5,598 nucleotides of DNA, taken from NCBI GenBank assembly GCA_040255925.1, contig JBDZVX010000148.1, positions 1 to 5,598 of the forward strand, given 5' to 3'. The stretch is from Nitrolancea sp040255925. GTDB taxonomy: Bacteria; Chloroflexota; Chloroflexia; Thermomicrobiales; Thermomicrobiaceae. Below, piece by piece: positions 1-5,598 of the stretch. Position 1 is the first letter of the stretch. Each line of letters opens with the position of its first letter. The notes under the pieces are model-generated. The model saw only the letters and a list, made by a program, of their open reading frames with translations. It did not search any database and was not told where the DNA came from. The translations under genes were made by a program, and so were the position numbers.

Positions 1-9
1 CGCGCAAGC

Positions 10-1242
10 TCAACGGGTGGCTTTGTCGTATTTCTTGAGCGCCGCGATCGCATCTGCCTGCATCTGATCGAGCGAGTCCTCGGCGATCGCGGTCAGGGTC
101 GCCTCGGCTTGGGCAACGTGTCTCGACGCGGCCCAGGCCAGCGCCCGGATCGCGGCCGGCCGCTCCGGGTCGTTCTTGTCCTGAGCGATGTGGCACAGCA
201 ACGACACCACCTCCGGCTGCTCGACCCCGGCCGACCAGCTCAACGCCGAAATCGCGGCCGCTCGAACCGGACCTGCTGCCGGGGGTCGACCAGCCGAGCG
301 TTGCCGGGTGATCCCGCACAGCAGCTCCAACGCCCCAAGCCGGCCTTCTCCGGCGGCCCAGCCGATCAACTCGACCGCATTGAACCGTGGCTTGCCGGTG
401 CTCGCATGGTTAAGGGCGACCTCAAGGAAGATGTTCAGTGCCGGGCGCTGTCCCAGCCAGACGACCCAGCGGAGCGCGTGGACGGCATCATCTCGCAGCG
501 AGTCACTCCGGTCGTTTGCAACCCCGACCAGGAGCTTCATCGCCTCGTCCCGCCCAGCGATGGCGGCGGCACGAAGCGACGCGATAGCGCAGCCGCGCAA
601 CGGGTCCGCCGAGTCACGAGCGGCTTCGAGCAAACAGGTCAGCGCCCGCGGATCATCGCCATCCTCCGCGGCCGCCCATTGGAGCGCTTCCATCGCCAGC
701 CGTCGCGATTTGGAATCATGGCCTCCGGAAGCCGCGCGATTATTGGCGCGCTTGAGAAGCCACGTTTGAATATCGGGGTCTGCCGGCGCGCATTTGCCCA
801 GAATCAAGAACGCAGCCGCGCGGTGCGTCGAGCTGACGTACTCCGGCGGCTGATGCGGCATTTCACCCAAGACCCACCAGGCGTACTCGGCGCAGTTCGG
901 ATGGTCAACCTCCAGCGGCAGGTCCGGAACGGCCGGCGAGCCTGAGGCGAGCACCTGCTGCAGTTCCCATGCCTTATCGTACAGGCCAAGCCGGACGCTT
1001 GGATCGAACCAGGGCTCGGCTGCCATGCTCCGTCGTGACCGGCCAGAGTTCCAGACGTGCCTCGACGCCCACTCGGGAAAGAGATCCGCGCCGCCTGCCG
1101 CCGCGTCGATATGTTCGACAAGCTTCTGACGAAGATCAGGCCCCATGTGCTGGCGGGCCTCAATCCGTGATCCGAAGCGGACCCACCATTGCAGATCAGG
1201 ATCAGTGATCTCCGGGCCCCGGTGCCCGTTCGAGCCGCCCAC
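10..1242 (-). CDS. HEAT-like helical-repeat protein, candidate sensor or scaffold partner
   Basis: This 410-residue protein has no catalytic motif that I can see. It starts at GTG with a strong ribosome binding site and ends at TGA. Residues 1-110 are Trp- and Arg-rich (DLQWWVRFGSR at 16-26) and unassigned. From about 114, and clearly from 179, the chain consists of paired helices repeating every 33-40 residues, the mark of HEAT or HEAT-like (Armadillo-fold) solenoids. It has no signal peptide or membrane segment, so it is likely cytosolic. Proteins of this type bind other proteins or nucleic acids. Its place directly after a STAND-type protein that lacks an obvious C-terminal repeat sensor suggests that it supplies that sensor or a scaffold in trans, but this is inference. 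Alternatives are an immunity or regulatory protein, or an unrelated neighbour. No terminator is seen in the 9 bases left after the stop, so the operon may continue outside the window. Confidence 0.88.
   Translation of the reverse strand: MGGSNGHRGPEITDPDLQWWVRFGSRIEARQHMGPDLRQKLVEHIDAAAGGADLFPEWASRHVWNSGRSRRSMAAEPWFDPSVRLGLYDKAWELQQVLASGSPAVPDLPLEVDHPNCAEYAWWVLGEMPHQPPEYVSSTHRAAAFLILGKCAPADPDIQTWLLKRANNRAASGGHDSKSRRLAMEALQWAAAEDGDDPRALTCLLEAARDSADPLRGCAIASLRAAAIAGRDEAMKLLVGVANDRSDSLRDDAVHALRWVVWLGQRPALNIFLEVALNHASTGKPRFNAVELIGWAAGEGRLGALELLCGITRQRSAGRPPAAGPVRAAAISALSWSAGVEQPEVVSLLCHIAQDKNDPERPAAIRALAWAASRHVAQAEATLTAIAEDSLDQMQADAIAALKKYDKATR
13..708 (-). repeat. Array of about 6.5 HEAT-like protein repeats (residues 179-410)
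   Basis: By eye the units run about 179-214, 215-248, 249-284, 285-324, 325-359 and 360-392, with a half unit at 393-410. Each has a first helix with a pattern like RxxAxxALxWAA, a short Gly- or acid-containing turn, a second helix like ALxLLxxIA, and often an Asp-Pro or similar turn at the end. The tryptophan after the first helix recurs in five of the six units (ALQWAA, ALRWVV, LIGWAA, ALSWSA, ALAWAA), and the second unit has Ala there. One or two weaker units may precede at about 114-177. The repeats are diverged, not recent DNA duplications. Confidence 0.75.
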
Positions 1243-1249
1243 TCGGATG

Positions 1250-1255
1250 CCTCCT
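1250..1255 (-). promoter_or_regulatory. Ribosome binding site of the HEAT-repeat gene
   Basis: AGGAGG on the minus strand lies 7 bases before the GTG at 1242. An in-frame TGA at 1257-1255 lies just upstream, so this GTG is the earliest start possible in the frame, and the site confirms it. The rest of the 68-base gap (1243-1310) after the preceding stop shows no convincing promoter or hairpin terminator, which favours read-through from the large gene. Confidence 0.8.
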
Positions 1256-1310
1256 CACTCACCTGCGGGAGCTATTGGTTTATCGGACATCGCTAGGGTT
1301 CAATCACGCA

Positions 1311-4300
1311 TCACGGCATGCTAAGAATCTGCCGGACCTCCGGCAGATCGAATAATAACCGCGGTTCCTCACTTGCCTCCTCAAACAGCAGGCGAATCGC
1401 GGACCACTCGGCGCGTTGCTTATTCACCTCGTAGCGGGACAGACCCTTGTCCAGCGCGAAAGCATAGCGCACCAGATCAAGCCCCCGCAGTACGCGCCCC
1501 GCACCAGCCCCATCAGTGTCACGAAGTGAAAGAGCAAGTGATGGTTTGACCTTTGGATCATCATGTTTATGAAGCACACAATCGATCAGCCAAACGGTCG
1601 CCAGTACCCGGTCCTCCTCATGACGGAAGTCAAGCCTCCACTGATCAGGATCGTTTTGATCGCCTTTGACCCAGACCCGCTTCGTAATCCGCTCGAGCTC
1701 ACGGGCGCCAGCATCGTAGGCGGCCACAGGATCGGCATCCTCGTTGACGAGTTTGGTTCCTTGCCACAGATTGTAATATTCGTCTTTTCCTAAATTGAAG
1801 ACACTATTTAGGACCGGTCCAACCTCAGCGAGTGTCAACTGACCGAGACCCTCCCCCTTCGCCGTCGCCAGGAAGGCGAGTAACCCGAGAGCAATCAACT
1901 CCCTCTCCCTGTCTCGTCGCCGGAACGGAGGCAGGGCCCTCAAGACGTTATCCCACTGGCGATTGCCATTCTCGTTCGCGAAACCATCCTGATAATCCTT
2001 AATAAGCGCCCAGCGCAGAATCCGACCGCCAGTGAGCTGCTTGAACGACTGATCCACAGGTTTCTTTTCGTCGGAATCCCAACGGCGCTCGATCACCTCT
2101 TTCTTGAGATCGTTGACGTCCTGCTCCTCCAGGCGCGTGACCGCATCCAAAACGCGGAGGTTATTCGCCAGCGTAGCCAGTAGCCCTGGCTCCCGCTTGA
2201 GTTCCTCCAGAACCTGAGGTTTACGCTCAAACGCCGGTTCCAAGTATTGGGACAACAGCTCCTTCTGGTTGAAGGGTAGGAGTTCGCTGATCCGATGCTG
2301 CTGCTCATAGCCGCGAAGCTGCTCGGCGAACTTCTTGGCGAAGGCGGTCTTGACCACGTCGGAACGCCAGAACAAGACCACACGAGATAATGGGAGTTGG
2401 CTCCCTGGATTGTCATCGACCGGCTGGTCCCTCGCGTATTTCGTGTCGGCCAGCTGGATGAGGTTGGGAACGATCCGTTCCGCCTTCAGCTTCGAATCCG
2501 GCACTTCGCGAAGCCCGTCGATCATGACTGCCGTCGGGCCCAGGCCGTTCAGGAGCAACTGCAACTCCCGGTACGGCGTCATTTCGGGGTTGCCGAGCGC
2601 GTCCAGGATCGCTTTGAACTCCTGTTTCGCTGTCACACGCTCCGGGTCTCCCGAGTCCAGATGTTCACCCTGGAGAACCGCCTTGAGGACAGAGCCAATA
2701 GCACGCTCGAAACGATTCCCTTCGGCATTGAGCGCGTCTTGGATCGAGTTCCTTCGGGACGAATGCAGATTCGCGTCTAGGAAGACTGGGACCACGCCGA
2801 ATTTCCCAGTGCCGGCCTCACCGCCGCGCAACCAGACGAACATTGTATGAAGACCGACAAGGCTTTTGCCGCGGCCGCTCCGTGCTTCGATGATCTCGAG
2901 CGGGTACGCTCGTTGCTGGCTGAAGAGTCCCTGGGCCGAACTATCCAGCGTTGCCGGAGCTTTACGCGGGCCGGCCTGGAAACTACCGTCCGCGGACTCC
3001 TGAGGAGACCCGAGTCTCCGCGGTAGATACCGGGGAATCACACCACCCAGATATCGGCCGTTGCCGAAGTAGGAATCCAACCACGCTCCATCGGTCTTGA
3101 GCGCTCCATTTCCAGCACGTTGCTGGACGAGTTCATTCGCGGTGCGCCGGATATAACCGTCCCAAACACTCGAGTTTTGCCCCTCTTCCAGCAAGTCAAC
3201 ACGTTGAAAGGCATCACCAATCAGATCCCGATGACGAGCGTAAACGCCCGGCTGACCACACCGAGTGGCATGGGAGAGGAAGATCCAACGGCACCGTTTA
3301 AACGGCCCGGTGGCCTCTTGCAACACTCGGCGCATAGCGTCAGAATTCAGGCGGTCGGCATCGACAAGCAGCGTAAAGTGTCCCTCGCTCAGCATTTGCG
3401 TGATGGTGTAGCGATCCGCGTGATCACTGGCCGCGGTAACGATGCGCTGGACCGCCTCAGGCAGCCATGTCCGACTCGATGTTTGTAACGCACTCTGGTT
3501 GTCGTCAGGGTCTTTAAGGAATACCGGGATCGATTCGCTCCTGTCGTCCCTCACCTCGTCAATGAACCTCACGAGCAGCCCGTCGCCGATCCATTCAGCC
3601 CGCACCAGGTGCAGTCCCGATTCGAGATCGGTCCGCGATTTGCCGTCTTTGGGGAGCCACCAGGGGAGCAGCGCCGTGGTCAGAGCTGTGGGCTGATACT
3701 TCTCCAGGAAACGGTCGATCAAGCCGTTGATTGATTCGGTGACATCGGCAGCGGCCGTATTCTGCTCATGAGCCGAGAACGGGTTCGTAAGGTAACGCTC
3801 GAACCGCGGCCGCTCGAGCGGTCCACGGTCCAAACTGAGCACGTCGTCCTTGACGGTAGTGAGCGGCTGGATACGATCCCTCGATCGGTCGGCAGCGCTA
3901 AGGGCGGCGTCCAGGTCGTCTTTTGGAACAAAACCCTTCGCGAAGGTCTTCGGGTCGTACGGGTTGGTATCCAGCGCTGGGTTCAGCCAGCCGAAGAGGC
4001 CGCCAACCTTCGAGGGAATCGTGGCGGCCACGGAGCCGATGCGACCATTTTCGTGGATGATACCGGTGCTTACGATGTCGTCGCATATCGGCCGCCCGTT
4101 GAGCGCCGAGGCGATCGCAATGGCCGAGGCCACGCCCGCCGAGCTGATCTCGTCGACCACTGGGCCGTCACCTGCGAAGCCGCCCGGGAGATCATGAAGC
4201 CAAGCACGGATCTTCCAGCCTCGCTGCTGGGGTACGGCGCTCGTGACCGCGGCATAGGCAGCCCGGAGCACCGTGTCGAACCCACGAGGGGTGTCATTAG

Positions 4301-5120
4301 CTAACGGAATCTCCTCATCGTGACCGTCCGTGCGTGGAATCAGGGCAATGATCAGATCAATTGTCTGCCCATTGCCGCTGCTCGGAGCGTACATCGCGCG
4401 GACGGTGCGTACCCGAATGCCTGGCTCCGCCAGTTCAGCCGCAGTCTTGATCCAGGTGCAGGCATCGCTGACGGGCACTGGCCGCTCTGTTTCGGGACCA
4501 AAGACGCGGGTGAGCGCATTCTCAACCCGCACCGAGAGACTCTCCGGGGCCGCATTATGTAGGAGAGCCCGCAGCTGCTCGACCAAGTCATCATCGTAGG
4601 GTCGGTAGCGAAGGCTACTCGCAAACGCAGCGAACTCAGCCGTGGTGATGCGCCATAGTAGCGTCGGAGGGTCTTCCAAGAGCAGAGGGGGCACCGCGAA
4701 GGGACGCATCGCCAGGCCGACCGCCAGATCGAGAAATTGCTCGGGATCTATCGGATTCGCCTGGAAGAGCCGGATAGCCAGTTCTCGCCGTCGCTCCCGT
4801 GCCTGCGAGACCCGCCGCGCGAACCAGACGCGCTTGAACTGCGCAACGTCAGGGTCAACTTCCTCCGCCAGATCACCCAACGCGGCGATGTAGGACACCT
4901 GCTCGAACGGCGTAACACACTGGAGCGGAAGAGATGCTGGGTAAAGCGGCTGGCCCACACGATAGCCGTCCGCGAGATTCGGCCCTTGACACCGCTTGAG
5001 CCGGCGAAGATCATCGTCGGATAAACCTAGCCGGCGATTCCCCACTTTGAGTCTGTTAAGAAGGGAACTCCATGCAGATGGGTTACTACAGAGCAGGGCA
5101 TCGGTATCGAGATCCGGCAC
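1311..5120 (-). CDS. Lon-like (S16) peptidase fused to a STAND/NACHT-type P-loop NTPase
   Basis: This 1269-residue protein is probably an NTP-switched protease of a bacterial conflict or defence system. It starts at GTG behind AGGAGG and ends at TGA. Residues 1-230 are largely helical and unassigned. Residues 235-430 resemble the Lon proteolytic domain, with Ser327 in SSAG and Lys371 as the candidate dyad. Residues 470-665 resemble a degenerate NTPase. Residues 735-990 carry a canonical set: Walker A ARSGRGKS (746-753), Walker B VMIDG (865-869), a sensor-like Arg919 in VVLFWR, LLPF (947-950), and a Pro978-containing helix as in NACHT/STAND proteins. Residues 1000-1269 are helical with no evident WD40 or TPR repeats. 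No signal peptide or membrane helix is seen, so it is likely cytosolic. True Lon is ruled out because its ATPase precedes the peptidase. The domain calls are by eye. The NTPase is the surest, the peptidase is good, and the defence role is inferred. Confidence 0.9.
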   Translation of the reverse strand: MPDLDTDALLCSNPSAWSSLLNRLKVGNRRLGLSDDDLRRLKRCQGPNLADGYRVGQPLYPASLPLQCVTPFEQVSYIAALGDLAEEVDPDVAQFKRVWFARRVSQARERRRELAIRLFQANPIDPEQFLDLAVGLAMRPFAVPPLLLEDPPTLLWRITTAEFAAFASSLRYRPYDDDLVEQLRALLHNAAPESLSVRVENALTRVFGPETERPVPVSDACTWIKTAAELAEPGIRVRTVRAMYAPSSGNGQTIDLIIALIPRTDGHDEEIPLANDTPRGFDTVLRAAYAAVTSAVPQQRGWKIRAWLHDLPGGFAGDGPVVDEISSAGVASAIAIASALNGRPICDDIVSTGIIHENGRIGSVAATIPSKVGGLFGWLNPALDTNPYDPKTFAKGFVPKDDLDAALSAADRSRDRIQPLTTVKDDVLSLDRGPLERPRFERYLTNPFSAHEQNTAAADVTESINGLIDRFLEKYQPTALTTALLPWWLPKDGKSRTDLESGLHLVRAEWIGDGLLVRFIDEVRDDRSESIPVFLKDPDDNQSALQTSSRTWLPEAVQRIVTAASDHADRYTITQMLSEGHFTLLVDADRLNSDAMRRVLQEATGPFKRCRWIFLSHATRCGQPGVYARHRDLIGDAFQRVDLLEEGQNSSVWDGYIRRTANELVQQRAGNGALKTDGAWLDSYFGNGRYLGGVIPRYLPRRLGSPQESADGSFQAGPRKAPATLDSSAQGLFSQQRAYPLEIIEARSGRGKSLVGLHTMFVWLRGGEAGTGKFGVVPVFLDANLHSSRRNSIQDALNAEGNRFERAIGSVLKAVLQGEHLDSGDPERVTAKQEFKAILDALGNPEMTPYRELQLLLNGLGPTAVMIDGLREVPDSKLKAERIVPNLIQLADTKYARDQPVDDNPGSQLPLSRVVLFWRSDVVKTAFAKKFAEQLRGYEQQHRISELLPFNQKELLSQYLEPAFERKPQVLEELKREPGLLATLANNLRVLDAVTRLEEQDVNDLKKEVIERRWDSDEKKPVDQSFKQLTGGRILRWALIKDYQDGFANENGNRQWDNVLRALPPFRRRDRERELIALGLLAFLATAKGEGLGQLTLAEVGPVLNSVFNLGKDEYYNLWQGTKLVNEDADPVAAYDAGARELERITKRVWVKGDQNDPDQWRLDFRHEEDRVLATVWLIDCVLHKHDDPKVKPSLALSLRDTDGAGAGRVLRGLDLVRYAFALDKGLSRYEVNKQRAEWSAIRLLFEEASEEPRLLFDLPEVRQILSMP
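2151..2918 (-). other. STAND/NACHT-type NTPase domain (residues about 735-990)
   Basis: The Walker A motif ARSGRGKS at 746-753 (bases 2862-2885) has the allowed Ala in place of the first Gly. The strand VPVFLD at 777-782 fits the conserved strand after the P-loop helix. Walker B is VMIDGLREV (865-873): the first Asp (868) and Glu872 are kept, but the second acidic position of the usual DGLDE is Arg871. VVLFWR (914-919) is the sensor-1 strand with its arginine. LLPFNQKELLSQYL (947-960) and the helix REPGLLATLANNLRVL (976-991) match the family's LxP and winged-helix-region elements. Confidence 0.88.
3126..3713 (-). other. Possible degenerate second NTPase module (residues about 470-665)
   Basis: The region repeats the order of landmarks of a NACHT/STAND domain in weakened form. 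KDGKS (491-495) sits where a P-loop would be, but the first glycine position is Trp488. IPVFLK (531-536) resembles the strand VPVFLD (777-782) of the active module. FTLLVDADRL (582-591) is Walker-B-like, and WIFLSHATR (612-620) is like a sensor strand ending in Arg. RVDLLEE (640-646) then resembles the strand preceding the LxP element. Each match is weak alone; the argument rests on their order. It could equally be an unrelated alpha/beta linker. Confidence 0.4.
3831..4418 (-). other. Lon-like S16 peptidase domain (residues about 235-430 of the large protein)
   Basis: The stretch around 308-345 follows the Lon pattern of a strand, a Pro/Gly loop, the catalytic Ser-Ala-Gly and a helix, here SSAGVASAIAIASALNGRPI. 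It continues with STGII, then GRIGSVA, matching the Lon block TGE...GxVxPIGG, and reaches Lys371. It ends with GFVPKDDLDAAL (396-407), which matches the family's ILPxENxxDL, and with IQPLTTVKDDVL (418-429). In E. coli Lon the catalytic Ser679 and Lys722 are 43 residues apart, against 44 here. The Ser codon is at 4140-4142 and the Lys codon at 4008-4010. The usual DGPSAG box is altered: Ser replaces Pro before the nucleophile. Confidence 0.8.
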
Positions 5121-5129
5121 GTGTTTTCC

Positions 5130-5135
5130 CCTCCT
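5130..5135 (-). promoter_or_regulatory. Ribosome binding site of the peptidase-NTPase gene
   Basis: AGGAGG on the minus strand lies 9 bases before the GTG at 5120, within the 22-base gap after the stop of the preceding gene. The frame is open further upstream, so this site is what selects the GTG as start. The closeness of the preceding stop suggests translational coupling. Confidence 0.8.
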
Positions 5136-5142
5136 GACGGTG

Positions 5143-5577
5143 CTACTCGGAACCCTGGGATGATTGTTCTGAATCCGACCGGTTCACGATATGGAAACCG
5201 CCTTCGAGAAGGTCATGAAACGTTTCGGGGTTGCCGTGCGCCGCATTCCTCGAGATTCCGAGTTTGACGGTTAGCCGCCCACCAGTGCTGACCGGATCCT
5301 CCGGCCGAAAGACGCCTGGATCGATCCAAAACCAATGCACACCATCGGCTTGGAGTTGCTCCAACGTCGCCACGTCCTCGACGATGAGATCGACATCCTG
5401 GCCGGCCCACTGCCGCGCACTCTCCCCGGTCAGCTCAATCACCAAGTCCACGAGCAGACGGGTTCCTTCGTTCTCAACGTCGACATACGCCTGACCGCTC
5501 ACCCCGTCCTGCCGAGCGATGAACCGCGTAGATCCGGATGCCATCCCGGGGATCGGTTGGAGCGAGAACGACAGCAT
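5143..5577 (-). CDS. Small protein of unknown function, first gene of the putative operon; start uncertain
   Basis: I do not recognise this protein. As called it has 144 residues and ends at TAG. It has no signal peptide or membrane segment. Alternating hydrophobic stretches (about 18-34, 40-50, 61-68 and 101-109) suggest a mainly beta fold. A conspicuous aromatic patch, HWFWIDPG, lies at 81-88. The last dozen residues are rich in Ser, Gln, Glu and Asp and are probably disordered. The ATG at 5577 has no clear Shine-Dalgarno sequence upstream, and the frame stays open for the seven codons to the window edge, so the real start may lie beyond the window. Met12 is an alternative start but has no better ribosome binding site. 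The stop is 22 bases before the GTG of the peptidase-NTPase gene, which argues for co-transcription and a linked role, for example as substrate, inhibitor or adaptor. That role is inference from position only. Confidence 0.75.
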   Translation of the reverse strand: MLSFSLQPIPGMASGSTRFIARQDGVSGQAYVDVENEGTRLLVDLVIELTGESARQWAGQDVDLIVEDVATLEQLQADGVHWFWIDPGVFRPEDPVSTGGRLTVKLGISRNAAHGNPETFHDLLEGGFHIVNRSDSEQSSQGSE

Positions 5578-5598
5578 TGGTGCCGATAGTGACCGAAC

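Noticed and set aside
109..945. Long plus-strand open frame (278 codons) opposite the HEAT-repeat gene, with a second overlapping one at 188-769
   Set aside because: Both lie antisense to a well-supported gene. Their products are Arg-, Pro- and Ser-rich without domain character, and such open antisense frames are expected in GC-rich coding DNA.
804..1262. Minus-strand frame of 152 codons starting at a GTG at 1262, overlapping the start of the HEAT-repeat gene
   Set aside because: It is a different frame over the same coding DNA, its start overlaps the ribosome binding site region of the real gene, and its product is low-complexity Arg/Ser-rich sequence.
1243..1310. Possible promoter or terminator in the 68-base gap between the large gene and the repeat gene
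   Set aside because: I found no convincing -35/-10 pair and no GC-rich hairpin followed by a T run on the minus strand. Only the ribosome binding site is supported.
3810..3821. Perfect 12-base palindrome CCGCTCGAGCGG
   Set aside because: It lies inside coding sequence just after the peptidase domain and is explained by Arg/Leu/Glu/Pro codons. It has no repeat copies or flanking signals to suggest an operator or recombination site.
3768..4304. Plus-strand open frame of 178 codons opposite the peptidase domain
   Set aside because: It is antisense to a region with clear Lon-domain conservation, and the translated product shows no recognisable motif.
1311..5120. Calling the large gene a Lon protease (lon)
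   Set aside because: The domain order is reversed, the Lon N-terminal and AAA+ domains are absent, and the NTPase has STAND/NACHT-like features (a DG-type Walker B, FWR sensor strand and LxP element).

Overview
The window holds three genes, all on the minus strand and all reading the same way. In transcription order they are a short protein of unknown function (5577 to 5143), a 1269-residue multidomain protein (5120 to 1311) and a 410-residue helical-repeat protein (1242 to 10). The gaps are 22 and 68 bases, both downstream genes start at GTG behind an AGGAGG ribosome binding site, and no terminator is visible between them, so they look like one operon. Almost the whole window is coding. I see no RNA genes, insertion sequences, CRISPR arrays or attachment sites. 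The DNA is GC-rich with GC-rich third codon positions, which fits many high-GC bacteria (proteobacteria, actinobacteria and others). Nothing in the window fixes the taxon.

The central gene carries the interest. Its product reads, in order: a helical N-terminal region of unknown function (about 1-230), a Lon-like (S16 family) serine peptidase domain with a candidate Ser327/Lys371 dyad (about 235-430), a region that looks like a degenerate second NTPase module (about 470-665), a STAND/NACHT-type P-loop NTPase (about 735-990), and a helical C-terminal part (about 1000-1269). This is the reverse of true Lon, where the AAA+ ATPase precedes the peptidase. The layout matches the general plan of bacterial STAND conflict or defence proteins: an N-terminal effector, a nucleotide switch and a C-terminal sensor.

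The usual long repeat sensor at the C-terminus of a STAND protein is not evident. The next gene instead encodes an almost pure HEAT-like repeat protein. My working model, which is inference, is a split system: the repeat protein (or it together with the STAND C-terminus) recognises a trigger, the NTPase changes state or oligomerises, and the Lon-like peptidase is switched on to cut a target. The small first protein could be a substrate, inhibitor or adaptor of that peptidase. I do not recognise the three-gene set as a named system.
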